Of a stretch of 64,000 bases of DNA, positions 29,970 through 40,621 are shown piece by piece. The DNA is taken from positions 1 through 64,000 of the forward strand of contig NZ_JANHMQ010000005.1 in the NCBI RefSeq assembly GCF_024609325.1, in the 5' to 3' direction. The notes under the pieces were generated by a model. That model searched no databases. It was not told the DNA's origin and saw nothing but the letters and a program-made list of their open reading frames with translations. Source of the stretch: Geothrix fuzhouensis. GTDB lineage: Bacteria > Acidobacteriota > Holophagae > Holophagales > Holophagaceae. The stretch's first letter is position 1. Every line of letters starts with the position of its first letter. The translations under genes were made by a program, and so were the position numbers.

Positions 29970-31622
29970 CTAGCGGGTGGGACGCTTGTACATCCGGTCG
30001 TAGTACTCCTGGAGCATCCGTTCGACTCCGAAGGCGTGCCGAGTGCTCTGGATGGAGGCCACCATCATGTCCACCCAGGCGTCACGCCGGTCATAGTAGG
30101 CGGGCAGCACCTCGTCGGCGAGCACCTTCTTAAAGGCCTTGAAGTCGTGCTTGTCCAGCACGGCCTCGTCCTCGCTCTCGAAGCCGTCGCCGAACTGCCA
30201 GCCGTTCACGCCGTGCTGGCAGGCCTCGGGCCACCAGCCGTCGAGGATGGAGAGGTTCAGGACGCCGTTCATGGCCGCCTTCATGCCGGAGGTGCCGGAG
30301 GCCTCCTTGGGCCGGCGCGGGTTGTTGAGCCACACGTCGGAGCCGCGGGTGAGCATGCGGCCGATCTCCATGTCGTAGTTCTCCAGGAATACGACGCTCC
30401 CGGGGTATTTCCGGGCCATCTCCAGGATGTTTTCGACGATGTGCTTCCCGTTGTCGTCCAGGGGATGGGCCTTGCCGGAGAAGACGATCTGGAGCCGGCC
30501 GCTGTTGAGGAGGGGCTCGATGAACTTCCGGTCGGTGAAGATGAAGTTGGAGCGCTTGTAGGGCGCGGCGCGGCGGGAGAAACCGATGAGCAGCGTGTCC
30601 GCATCGAGCTTCACGCCCGTGCGGGCCTCCACGAAGGCGATCAGCTTCTTCTTGTTGTCCAGGTGGGCCTTCCAGAGCGCGTCCTTGGCCTTCTTCGTGC
30701 CGTCATAGGCGGCGCCGAGCTCCAGCATCCGGGCGTCCACCCAGGTGGGGCGGTGGATGGCATTGGTGATGCCGATGATCTCGCTGCGTCCCTCGATGTG
30801 CTTCCACATCTTGTTGGAGGTGACCCGGTGCAGGTCGGCCACGGCGTTGGAGATGCGGGACAGGCGCAGTGCCCCCACGGTCATGCTGAAGGGGCTGCCG
30901 CCGAGCTGCTTGAGCTGGGCCTTCGTCATCCCGAGGTTGGCGCCCATGTAGAGGAAGCGGTCGATGGGATGGGACTCGTTGCCCTGCAGGATGGGCGTGT
31001 GGGTGGTGAAGACGACCTCGTCCCGGGTCTTGGCCCAGGCGGCCTCGAAGGTGGCGCCCTTGACCATGCGCTGGTGCATCAGCTCGAAGCCCGCGAACAG
31101 GGCGTGGCCCTCGTTGAAGTGGTAGACGTCGGGCCTGATGCGCAGGGCCTGGAGGGCGCGCACGCCGCCGATGCCCAGCACCATCTCCTGGGCCACGCGC
31201 TCCTCGCCGAACCAGCCGTAGAGCTGGCCCGTGATCCACCGGGCCTCGCCGTCGTTCTCCTCGAGGTCGGTGTCCAGCAGGTAGAGGGAATCCACGCCAT
31301 AGCTGTTCACGCGCCAGACCTTGATCTTCACCGGCCGGGCCTTGATCTCCACCTCGACGGTGACGCCGGTGTCCTCCAGGAACTCGTGGCTGGCGTTCTT
31401 GTAGGCGTCGTAGACCTTGCCCGTGGCCGGATCCACCATCTGCTCGCCGTAGCCCTGCTTCCACCGGATGCCAATGCCCACCATGGGGTAGCCGTGGTCC
31501 TTCACGCCCTTCAGGTAGTCGCCGGCGAGGATGCCCAGGCCGCCGGAGTAGATCTTGAACGCGCTCTCGAGGGCGTATTCCATGCAGAAATACGCGACCC
31601 TTGGCAGCTTCTTGGTGGTCAT
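29970..31622 (-). CDS. glgP: Alpha-glucan (maltodextrin) phosphorylase, short form
   Basis: A 550-residue GT35 phosphorylase that releases glucose-1-phosphate from maltodextrins in the cytoplasm. It begins RVAYFCMEYALESAFKIYSGGLGILAGDYLKG; the pyridoxal-phosphate Lys is in ASGTSGMKAAMNG. The length is that of the short phosphorylases (Thermus/Thermotoga type) rather than the 800-residue E. coli MalP. The ATG at 31622 has AAGGAG seven bases upstream and is preferred over the GTG two codons earlier. Confidence 0.92.
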   Translation of the reverse strand: MTTKKLPRVAYFCMEYALESAFKIYSGGLGILAGDYLKGVKDHGYPMVGIGIRWKQGYGEQMVDPATGKVYDAYKNASHEFLEDTGVTVEVEIKARPVKIKVWRVNSYGVDSLYLLDTDLEENDGEARWITGQLYGWFGEERVAQEMVLGIGGVRALQALRIRPDVYHFNEGHALFAGFELMHQRMVKGATFEAAWAKTRDEVVFTTHTPILQGNESHPIDRFLYMGANLGMTKAQLKQLGGSPFSMTVGALRLSRISNAVADLHRVTSNKMWKHIEGRSEIIGITNAIHRPTWVDARMLELGAAYDGTKKAKDALWKAHLDNKKKLIAFVEARTGVKLDADTLLIGFSRRAAPYKRSNFIFTDRKFIEPLLNSGRLQIVFSGKAHPLDDNGKHIVENILEMARKYPGSVVFLENYDMEIGRMLTRGSDVWLNNPRRPKEASGTSGMKAAMNGVLNLSILDGWWPEACQHGVNGWQFGDGFESEDEAVLDKHDFKAFKKVLADEVLPAYYDRRDAWVDMMVASIQSTRHAFGVERMLQEYYDRMYKRPTR

Positions 31623-31693
31623 GCACACTCCTTCGATCTCGATTCATGCCGTATTCAGCGCGCCATCCGCACTGGGTGGCGCGGATGCCAATC

Positions 31694-33382
<1,689 letters not shown>

Positions 33383-33408
33383 GGGAGTCTCTTCAAGGTT
33401 CAAGGGGA

Positions 33409-33437
33409 GCCAGGGCCGGGCTCGGCCCGACCCTGGC
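33409..33437 (-). other. Intergenic mRNA hairpin, CBM41 gene to amylase gene
   Basis: GCCAGGGCCGGGC and GCCCGACCCTGGC form a 13-bp stem with one mismatch and a three-base loop, just after the CBM41 stop on the minus strand. Confidence 0.6.
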
Positions 33438-33454
33438 ACCGGGTCATGCTTTGC

Positions 33455-33886
33455 CTACTTCTTGCAGACGTGATCCTTCAGGGCCTCTTCCTTGGAGAAG
33501 TAGATGGTGCGGTCGCCGTTGACCACCCAGATCGCCTTGTGGGCATGGCCATCGAAGGCCATGTCCTTGGCGCCCTGCTCCTTGATGTCGCCCTTGTGGA
33601 TGATGTAGTTCACCTGGGCCTTGGAGCCCGTGTTGAACTCGGATAGATCCGCCCACCAATACACCCCGAAGTCGGTCTTGCCGGTGGGCATCATGGGGTT
33701 GGGCCACTCGATGTCGGGCAGCGGCATGTTGGGGCTCTTCCAGAGGTGCACGCCCCATTTCTCGTACTTGCCGTCGCAACGGTGGTAGTTGATCTCGATC
33801 TTGCCCTCGGGCGGGGTGGCCAGGGCGGGGCTGATGATCAGGGCGACCACAGCGATCGCCTTGAGGAAGGACGTGCGGAGGCTCAT
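33455..33886 (-). CDS. Free-standing secreted CBM41-type starch-binding protein
   Basis: A 143-residue exported protein: signal MSLRTSFLKAIAVVALIISPALA followed by one domain. KIEINYHRCDGKYEKWGVHLW, DFGVYWWADL and YIIHKGDIKEQG match the pullulanase-associated CBM41 pattern, in which Trp residues stack on alpha-glucan. CBM41 is normally the N-terminal module of pullulanases; here it has no enzyme attached, and the pullulanase of the cluster lacks it. Two Cys (in HRCDG and near the end, DHVCKK) may form a disulfide. Located between malG and the amylase. Confidence 0.8.
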   Translation of the reverse strand: MSLRTSFLKAIAVVALIISPALATPPEGKIEINYHRCDGKYEKWGVHLWKSPNMPLPDIEWPNPMMPTGKTDFGVYWWADLSEFNTGSKAQVNYIIHKGDIKEQGAKDMAFDGHAHKAIWVVNGDRTIYFSKEEALKDHVCKK

Positions 33887-33940
33887 GCGTGACTCCTTGG
33901 GGAAGGGAGGGCCATGGCCCTCGGGTTGGAAAAGAGGGGT

Positions 33941-34831
33941 TCAGCCCTTGTTGGCCCCGGCGGTGAGGCCGGAGATCATCCAGCGCTGGACGAGGATGAA
34001 GACAACGGCGATGGGCAGGCCGGAAAGGATGGCCGCGGCCGCGAAATCGCCCCAGAGGTATTTCTGCTGGTAGAGGAACTGCTTCATGCCCGCGGCCATG
34101 GTGAGCTTGTCCTGGCTGCGCAGCAGAACAGAGGCCACGGGGTACTCATTCACCGCGCCGATGAAGGCCAGCAGGAAGATGACCATGATGATGGGCAGGG
34201 CCATGGGGAGAAGCACCCGCCAGAAGGCCTGCCAGGGCGTGGCGCCGTCCACGGTGGCGGCTTCTTCGATCTCGGCGGGGATGGTTTCGTAGAAGCCCTT
34301 GATCGTCCAGATGTGCAGGGCGATGCCGCCCGAGTAGGCCAGGACCAGGGCCCAGGGGCTATCGATCCCGACCAAGGGGAAGCTGTGCCCGAGGCGCGAG
34401 AAGATCGAGTGGATGGCGATGAGCGCCAGGATCGTGGGGAACATCTGCATCAGCATCAGACCCACGAGCGAGGCCTTCTTCCCGGCGAACTTCATGCGGG
34501 CGAAGGCATAGGCGGCCGTCGTCGAGAGCAGGACGGCCGTGCTGGCCGACAGGAGGGCCACCTTCACCGAGTTCCACAGCCAGCGCAGCACGGGCAGGTC
34601 CGGGATGATCACGCGCCCATCGGCGTTGGTCACCGGCATACCCAGGGCAAAGCGCCAATGTTCGAGGCTGATGGTCGTGGGGATCAGGCTCCCCGAGGCG
34701 AAATTCCCTGGGCGGAGGGAGATGGAGACCACCATCAGCAGCGGGAAGAGGACGAGAGCACAGAGGCAGATCAGGAACACGTGGGCGGCGATGACGCGCC
34801 AGCGCTGGGACTTGTCGATGACAATGGCCAT
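33941..34831 (-). CDS. malG: Maltose/maltodextrin ABC permease MalG
   Basis: A 296-residue permease with six membrane helices and the EAA loop IEEAATVDGATPWQAFWRVLLP that docks on MalK. N-terminal RWRVIAAHVFLICLCALVLF and the C-terminal end RWMISGLTAGANKG closely resemble E. coli MalG. It forms the membrane channel with MalF, whose stop lies 11 bases upstream. Confidence 0.95.
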   Translation of the reverse strand: MAIVIDKSQRWRVIAAHVFLICLCALVLFPLLMVVSISLRPGNFASGSLIPTTISLEHWRFALGMPVTNADGRVIIPDLPVLRWLWNSVKVALLSASTAVLLSTTAAYAFARMKFAGKKASLVGLMLMQMFPTILALIAIHSIFSRLGHSFPLVGIDSPWALVLAYSGGIALHIWTIKGFYETIPAEIEEAATVDGATPWQAFWRVLLPMALPIIMVIFLLAFIGAVNEYPVASVLLRSQDKLTMAAGMKQFLYQQKYLWGDFAAAAILSGLPIAVVFILVQRWMISGLTAGANKG

Positions 34832-34842
34832 GGCGTCTCCTT

Positions 34843-36375
34843 TCAGCGCTTGCTGTCTTCGGCGATGCGGGTGGACCGGATCTGGATCATCGAGATCGCG
34901 GCGACCATCAGGAACACCACCGTCGAGATGGCCGCGCCCAAGCCGAACTTCTGTCCCGAGTCCTGGAAGGCCATGCGGTAGGTGTAGGACACGAGAATGT
35001 CCGTCGTGCCCGCCGGTGTGGAGGTATTGAGGAAGTCCGGCAATCCTCCCGTCAGGAGGTTGATGAGCACGAAGTTGTTGAAGTTGAAGGCGAAGGAGGA
35101 GATGAGCAGCGGCGTCAGGGGCTTGAGGATCAGCGGCATCGTGATCCTGAAGAAGTTGGTGATCGGCCCGGCCCCCGCCACCGCCGACGCCTCGTAGAGG
35201 TCCTGGGGGATCGCCTTGATGAGGCCCATGCAGACCACCATCATGTAGGGAAAGCCCAGCCAGGTGTTGACGATGAGGATCATCGACTTGGCCAGGAAGG
35301 GATCCGAGAACCAGGTGGGCTTGATGCCGAAAAGGGCACTGAGCACCAGGTTGATCTCACCGAAATTGTTGTTGAACAGCCCCTTGAACACGAGGATGGA
35401 GATGAAGCCCGGCACCGCGTAGGGCATGAAGAGCAGCAGCCGGTACGCGCCCCGGAACTTCAGGTTCTCCCAGCTCAGCAGCACGGCCAGGACCATGCCG
35501 AGCGCGGTGCAGAACACCACGGTGAGGGTGGAGAAGACAAGGGTCCAGACGAAGATCCGCACGAGGGGCTCGCGCAGGGTGGTGTCCGTGAAGATGTCGA
35601 CGTAGTTCTTCCAGCCGATGTCCGCCTGGAAGCCTGGCGTCACCTGCTCGCCGTCAGCGGTCTCGTAGAAGCCGGTCTTGAAGTTGGGCCGGATGACGCT
35701 GTGGTCCTGGTTGTTCGTGAGGCTTCCATCGGCGTTGCGCGTGAACTGGGGCAGACTGGGGGCAAACTCCCGCAGGCCCGTCATGCGCACGTGGCCGCCA
35801 TCGGGCATGATCACGGTGATGCCCTTGAGGAAGGGCTGCTGATCGATCAGGTCCCTGATGGGCATTTCGTCGCCCGGCAGCGGCCCGGTGGCGGGCTGGG
35901 CCTTCAGGGTGAGGTGCGTCCCCTCGGCACCGAGGGAGAGGGGTTCCGTCACGAAGGCGGCGCCGCTATCAGCATCCTCCAGGCGGAACCGCCAGCGGTT
36001 GCCGTCGGCATGAAGCTCGGAGGTGTAGGTGGCGCCGTCGGACCGGTAGGTCTCCTCCAGCAGATACTGGGTGGCCCGCTTGAAGGTGAGGAGGTTCGTG
36101 GAGCTGTAGTTCGTGAAGCCGATGCGGATGGTGTAGAGCATCGGAAAGACCACGAAGATCAGCGCCGCGCCGATGCCGGGGTAGAGGTAGCGGTACGCGT
36201 AGGTCTTCTTGGAGGTGTAGATCCACACGAAGCAGGCCAGGGTCACCAGCATCATGCCCGCCAGGAGGGTCTCGCCGGTGGCGTAGACCAGGGTGACGGC
36301 GTACAGCCCGGCCAGCCCCAGGAGGAGCATCAGGATGGGCGGCAGAAGGCGTTTGAGGACCGGCGGCATGGGCAT
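34843..36375 (-). CDS. malF: Maltose/maltodextrin ABC permease MalF
   Basis: A 510-residue permease of the long enteric type. Three N-terminal helices are followed by a periplasmic P2-like domain (about 95-275), which in E. coli contacts MalE, then five helices with the EAA loop DLYEASAVAGAGPITNFFRITMP. Most bacterial MalF homologues lack the P2 domain, so this transporter should work like the E. coli one. It is followed closely by malG. Confidence 0.95.
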   Translation of the reverse strand: MPMPPVLKRLLPPILMLLLGLAGLYAVTLVYATGETLLAGMMLVTLACFVWIYTSKKTYAYRYLYPGIGAALIFVVFPMLYTIRIGFTNYSSTNLLTFKRATQYLLEETYRSDGATYTSELHADGNRWRFRLEDADSGAAFVTEPLSLGAEGTHLTLKAQPATGPLPGDEMPIRDLIDQQPFLKGITVIMPDGGHVRMTGLREFAPSLPQFTRNADGSLTNNQDHSVIRPNFKTGFYETADGEQVTPGFQADIGWKNYVDIFTDTTLREPLVRIFVWTLVFSTLTVVFCTALGMVLAVLLSWENLKFRGAYRLLLFMPYAVPGFISILVFKGLFNNNFGEINLVLSALFGIKPTWFSDPFLAKSMILIVNTWLGFPYMMVVCMGLIKAIPQDLYEASAVAGAGPITNFFRITMPLILKPLTPLLISSFAFNFNNFVLINLLTGGLPDFLNTSTPAGTTDILVSYTYRMAFQDSGQKFGLGAAISTVVFLMVAAISMIQIRSTRIAEDSKR

Positions 36376-36408
36376 GGGTGGATCCAGATCGGAAGGAAGA
36401 CCCTGGCG

Positions 36409-36436
36409 GCGGGGTGGGCCCGGAGGCCCGCCCCGC
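36409..36436 (-). other. malE-malF intergenic hairpin
   Basis: GCGGGGTGGGCC, loop CGGA, GGCCCGCCCCGC: a 12-bp stem with one G-U pair, starting 14 bases after the malE stop. It has the same place as the REP palindromes that protect malE mRNA in E. coli. Confidence 0.65.
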
Positions 36437-36450
36437 GCCCGGAGGAATGG

Positions 36451-37656
36451 CTACTTGAGGATCCGCTTGGCCGCGGCGTCCAGGGCCTCCTTCGGAGCCT
36501 GACGGCCTTCGGTCATGTTGTTCAGTGCGGAGACCATGGCGGCCCAGAAGCGGCCCATGCGGGGGTTGTTTGGCATGACGACGCCATCGTTGGCGCTGGC
36601 CATGGAGACCTGGATGAAGGGATCGCTCTTCATCTTGGCGTAGGCGGCCTTGTTGGCGGGCGCGCCGATGGCCACGTCGGCGTTGATGGTCTCGAGCCCC
36701 TTCAGGGTCAGCATGTTGTTCTCGATGAACTCGCGGGCGATGTCCACGTTCCCAGCCGAGGAGGCGGCCTTGGTGATCATGGCGCCCATGTAGCCCACGA
36801 ACGGCTTGGCGGGCTTGCCGGCCACGCTGGGGAGCTTGGCCACGCCGAAGTTGATCTTGGCCTTCTTGAGGTTGTCCCAGGCCCAGGGGCCGCTGATCAT
36901 CATGGCGAGCTTGCCCTGGGCCATCTGGGCTTCCATCTCGGCATAGGTGGCGCCCTTGGGCATCACGCCCTCCTTCACCATCCTCGTGAGCAATTCGGCG
37001 CCGATGACGGCCCCGGCGTTGTTCACGCCCGTGTCCTTCTGGTCATAGGTGCCATCGGCGTTCATCTTGAAGGCGTAGCCGCCATTGGCCGCCAGCATGG
37101 GCATGGTGAAGTAGGTGTTCGTGTAGTCCCACAAGATGGCCTTCTTGCCCTGGGCCACGAGCTTCTTGTCGAGGGCGAAGATCTCTTCGAAGGTTTTCGG
37201 CGGCGTCTTGATCAGAGCCTTGTTGTAGATGAGGGAGACCGCCTCGATGGCCACGGGATAGGCCCACACTTTGCCCTTGATGGTGAAGGCCTGCCAAGCC
37301 TTCTCGTCGATCTGGTCCTTGATCTTCTTGCCGGGGGTCACGGCGTTGATGACGCCGCTCTCGGCCCACTCGCCCACGCGGTCATGAGCCCAGATCCAGA
37401 TGTCGGGCCCCTTGCCCTCTTCGGCGGCCGCCTGGAACTTGCCGGGGGCGTCCTCGGGATGCTCGACGACGACCTTCACGCCCGTCTTCTTGGTGAACTC
37501 GTCGCCCACTTTCTGGAGGCCGTTGTAGCCCTTGTCGCCGTTGATCCAGATGAGGAGCTTGCCCTTCTCGGCGGCCTGGGCCACGGTGAGGGCGCCAGCG
37601 ACGAGGATGGTGGCGGTGGTGGCCGCCAGTTTGCGGAGGGTGGATGGATGACTCAC
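36451..37656 (-). CDS. malE: Maltose/maltodextrin-binding protein MalE
   Basis: A 401-residue periplasmic binding protein. The signal peptide ends at VAQA, and the mature start [18 protein letters not shown] is nearly the classical MalE opening. Further conserved stretches are [46 protein letters not shown] and [11 protein letters not shown]. It delivers maltodextrin to MalFGK2. The first gene of malE-malF-malG, 46 bases after malK. Confidence 0.96.
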   Translation of the reverse strand: MSHPSTLRKLAATTATILVAGALTVAQAAEKGKLLIWINGDKGYNGLQKVGDEFTKKTGVKVVVEHPEDAPGKFQAAAEEGKGPDIWIWAHDRVGEWAESGVINAVTPGKKIKDQIDEKAWQAFTIKGKVWAYPVAIEAVSLIYNKALIKTPPKTFEEIFALDKKLVAQGKKAILWDYTNTYFTMPMLAANGGYAFKMNADGTYDQKDTGVNNAGAVIGAELLTRMVKEGVMPKGATYAEMEAQMAQGKLAMMISGPWAWDNLKKAKINFGVAKLPSVAGKPAKPFVGYMGAMITKAASSAGNVDIAREFIENNMLTLKGLETINADVAIGAPANKAAYAKMKSDPFIQVSMASANDGVVMPNNPRMGRFWAAMVSALNNMTEGRQAPKEALDAAAKRILK

Positions 37657-37702
37657 GACAGTCTCCTTGGGTTGGGCCGGAGGGTCCGGGTGGATGAAAG
37701 CG

Positions 37703-38800
37703 CTAGATGAGGCGGGTCAGGGCCCGGTCATCCGGGCCGAACAGGTGGCAGTGCTTGGCGGGGAAACGAAGATGGGTCTCGTCGTCCGTCCGGAGGGTGG
37801 TCTCGGGGAGGGCTTTCACGGTGAGCTGCCCCTGGCCGCCAGGGGCATGGACGTACAGGAAGACGGTGTCGCCCAGGTGCTCGGACACGATGACCGAGGT
37901 CTTGGCGGTGCCTTCGCCGGGGGCCGTCTCGGCCAGGAGGCGCTCGGGGCGGATGCCCAGGGTGAGCGGTGTGCCCTCGGCCAGGCCCTGGGCCTCGACC
38001 TGGGCGGTGACCACTGTGCCGTCCTCCAGGCGAACCGTAGCCAGCGCGTCTGTCGCGGAGACCAGCGAACAGGGGAGGAAGTTCATCTTGGGTGAGCCGA
38101 TGAAGCCGGCCACGAAGTGGTTGACGGGGCGGCGGTAGAGTTCCAGGGGCGTGCCCACCTGCTCGATGCGGCCCTCGTTGATGACCACGATGCGCCCGGC
38201 CAGGGTCATGGCCTCCACCTGATCGTGGGTGACATAGACCATGGTGGTGGCCAGGTCCTTGTGCAGGCGGGCCAACTCGACGCGCATCTGCACTCGCAGG
38301 CCGGCATCCAGGTTGGAGAGGGGCTCGTCAAAGAGGAACACCCCGGGCTTCCGCACAATGGCCCTGCCGATCGCCACCCGCTGGCGCTGTCCCCCCGACA
38401 GTTCCTTCGGTCGACGATCGAGCAGGGGTTCGATCTGGAGAATCTGGGCCGCCCGCTGGACGGCCTCGGTGGTCTCCGCTTTGGAATTCCCCGCGAGCTT
38501 CAGACCAAAGGCCATGTTCTCGGCCACGGTCATGTGGGGATAGAGGGCGTAGCTCTGGAACACCATGGCGATGCCGCGCTTGGACGGTGGCACCTCGTTC
38601 ACCTGGCGGCCCCCGATGCAGAGCTCGCCGCTGGTGATCTCCTCCAGGCCGGCGATGCAGCGCAAGAGCGTGGACTTGCCACACCCCGAGGGCCCCACGA
38701 ATACGACGAACTCCCCGTCCGTGATGTCGAGATCGATCCCATGGAGGATCTCCACGTCGCCGAAGGACTTGCGGAGGGATTTGAACTGGAGGTCGGCCAT
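37703..38800 (-). CDS. malK: Maltose/maltodextrin ABC ATPase MalK
   Basis: A 365-residue ABC ATPase with Walker [10 protein letters not shown], signature [17 protein letters not shown] and a C-terminal regulatory OB-type domain (about 235-365, [16 protein letters not shown]). The last 20 residues of an upstream in-frame extension are not MalK-like, so the ATG at 38800 ([11 protein letters not shown]) is chosen. In enteric bacteria this domain also binds MalT and EIIA; no malT was seen here, and regulation is more likely by the LacI-type protein. Confidence 0.94.
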   Translation of the reverse strand: MADLQFKSLRKSFGDVEILHGIDLDITDGEFVVFVGPSGCGKSTLLRCIAGLEEITSGELCIGGRQVNEVPPSKRGIAMVFQSYALYPHMTVAENMAFGLKLAGNSKAETTEAVQRAAQILQIEPLLDRRPKELSGGQRQRVAIGRAIVRKPGVFLFDEPLSNLDAGLRVQMRVELARLHKDLATTMVYVTHDQVEAMTLAGRIVVINEGRIEQVGTPLELYRRPVNHFVAGFIGSPKMNFLPCSLVSATDALATVRLEDGTVVTAQVEAQGLAEGTPLTLGIRPERLLAETAPGEGTAKTSVIVSEHLGDTVFLYVHAPGGQGQLTVKALPETTLRTDDETHLRFPAKHCHLFGPDDRALTRLI

Positions 38801-38862
38801 TTGGATCCCGGTAGAGACAGGTGGAGCCTGATGGATAGGGCCGCAGGGCCCGGAAAGCAAGG

Positions 38863-40551
38863 TCAGTTCAGGTCGCCGTGGAGGGTGCCTTGGAAGGCCG
38901 TGCCCGCCATATAGAGCACGCGGACACTGAATGGAGGCAGGCTGGTGGCGGTGTAGGTGTCACCGCTGAGGGCGCCGATGCCTTTCAGGTCGCCCAGGAT
39001 GGCCCGCACGGGACCGGAGGCGGGCACGCCGAGGGTCGTCAGCCCGGAGACGGTGACGGTCTGGGCTGCCCCCGTGAGGTTCGCCACCACCAGCACCCGC
39101 TCGGTACCCGCGTCGCGCAGGTAGGCCAGCGCCTTGCCGGTGCCCACATCGGTGGAAAGGGTCGCGTAGCCGCCGCGCAGGGCCGGGTAGGTTTTCCGGG
39201 CCTGGATGAGGTACTTGCACCAGCTCAGGATGGAGTCGGGCTGGCCTGCCTGGGTCGCCACGGCCGCCCAATCCATGGGCTGGCGGAGGTTGATATCCGA
39301 ACCCGCCTGGCCGGTCATGCCGACTTCATTGCCGTAGTAGAGGATGGGCGTGCCGGGGGACAACAGGTTCAGGGCCTCGGCCAGGATGATCCGGCCCCGG
39401 TCGCCGCCGTATTGGGTGCCGGGGCGGGAAATCAGGTTGTCGTGGTTCGAGTCGAAGGTGGCCGAGCGGTAGCCCGCCGGATAGGTGCGCTGCTCGTACT
39501 CCCAGAGGGAGGTCAGCTGCGTGGCATCCCCTCGGCTGATGGTGTTGTAGACGGCCCAGGGCGCGCTGAAGTCCAGGCACATGTGGAACTCGTTCGTGCC
39601 GTTGCCGTAGTAGGGCGTGACGCCTGAGGCGTCGTTGGTCCAGGCCTCGGCGATCATGGCCTTGCTGCTGTGCTTCGTCGGGTCGCCGCCCGGATGGGGA
39701 TGGAAGTCGCCACTGTCGTACTCGTCCAGCAGCGCGCGGAAGGCCTGCAGCCGGGTGTGGGTGTCGGGCTGGTCGGCCTGCTGGCCGGGGCCGGTCTCGC
39801 AGAGGTAGCGGACCGCGTCCACCCGCATGCCGTCGAAGCCGCGGTCCAGCCAGAAGGCCTGGACCTTCTGCAGCTCCGCCTGGACGGCCGGGTTGTACCA
39901 GTTCAGGTCCGCCAGGGTGTCCGTGGCGAAGGACGTGTAGAAGTAGCCGGAGGCGCCGGATTTCCAGACATCCTGCGAGGTGCCGCCGCCCCAGGGAAGG
40001 CCCCAGCCCGCAGGCTGGCCGGCGCTCCAGATGTACCAGCTGTCCCGCGTGGCGGTGTTCGTGAACCAGGGGTGCTTCGTGGAGGTATGGTTCGGCACGA
40101 AGTCGAAGAGGATCCGCATCCCGCGGCCGTGGACGGCTTCGAGGAGGTTCTTGAGATCCGCGCGGGTGCCGAAGCGGTCGTTCACGGCGTAGTAGTCCGT
40201 CGTGTCGTACCCATGCATGTTGTCGCCCTTGTAGCTGCATTCGAAGATCGGCGACAGCCAGAGGGTGTTCACGCCCAAAGACTGGAGGTAGTCCAGCTTG
40301 CCCTGGAGTCCGGGCAGGTCGCCGATGCCGTCCTGATAGGCACCATCGGCGAAGGCCTTCACCCAGACGTGATAGACCACCGCGTCCCGGTACCAGCCGG
40401 GGGCATTCTCCAGCTGCTGCCCAGGCGCAATGGTGGTCGTGTCCACCGGGTAGCGGCTGGGACTGGTCGAGGATGGACCCACGCAGGCCACCCCGCCCAC
40501 CAGGAGGAAGGCGAACAAGGCCGTGGCCGTCATCAGGCGAAAGGTCTTCAC
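38863..40551 (-). CDS. Alpha-amylase family lipoprotein (GH13)
   Basis: A 562-residue GH13 hydrolase with signal ending in a lipobox (GGVAC). The barrel carries DGIGDLPGLQGKLDYLQSLG, DFVPNHTS, the nucleophile in DGMRVDAVRY, acid in MIAEAWT and Asp in SNHDN. A C-terminal beta domain closes it. The motif set suits a cyclomaltodextrinase- or oligoglucosidase-like amylase facing the periplasm or surface. Between lamB and malK, with a hairpin on the lamB side. Confidence 0.87.
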   Translation of the reverse strand: MKTFRLMTATALFAFLLVGGVACVGPSSTSPSRYPVDTTTIAPGQQLENAPGWYRDAVVYHVWVKAFADGAYQDGIGDLPGLQGKLDYLQSLGVNTLWLSPIFECSYKGDNMHGYDTTDYYAVNDRFGTRADLKNLLEAVHGRGMRILFDFVPNHTSTKHPWFTNTATRDSWYIWSAGQPAGWGLPWGGGTSQDVWKSGASGYFYTSFATDTLADLNWYNPAVQAELQKVQAFWLDRGFDGMRVDAVRYLCETGPGQQADQPDTHTRLQAFRALLDEYDSGDFHPHPGGDPTKHSSKAMIAEAWTNDASGVTPYYGNGTNEFHMCLDFSAPWAVYNTISRGDATQLTSLWEYEQRTYPAGYRSATFDSNHDNLISRPGTQYGGDRGRIILAEALNLLSPGTPILYYGNEVGMTGQAGSDINLRQPMDWAAVATQAGQPDSILSWCKYLIQARKTYPALRGGYATLSTDVGTGKALAYLRDAGTERVLVVANLTGAAQTVTVSGLTTLGVPASGPVRAILGDLKGIGALSGDTYTATSLPPFSVRVLYMAGTAFQGTLHGDLN

Positions 40552-40577
40552 ATCCGGTCCTTTGCGTCAGGAGCGAG

Positions 40578-40609
40578 GAAACGGCCCGCCCCGGAGGACG
40601 GGCCGTTTC
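40578..40609 (-). terminator. Hairpin between lamB and the amylase gene
   Basis: GAAACGGCCCG and CGGGCCGTTTC form an 11-bp stem with a 10-base loop, 12 bases after the lamB stop. It could end part of the lamB transcripts or protect their 3' end. No T tract follows. Confidence 0.6.
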
Positions 40610-40621
40610 GTCAGCCAGCCA

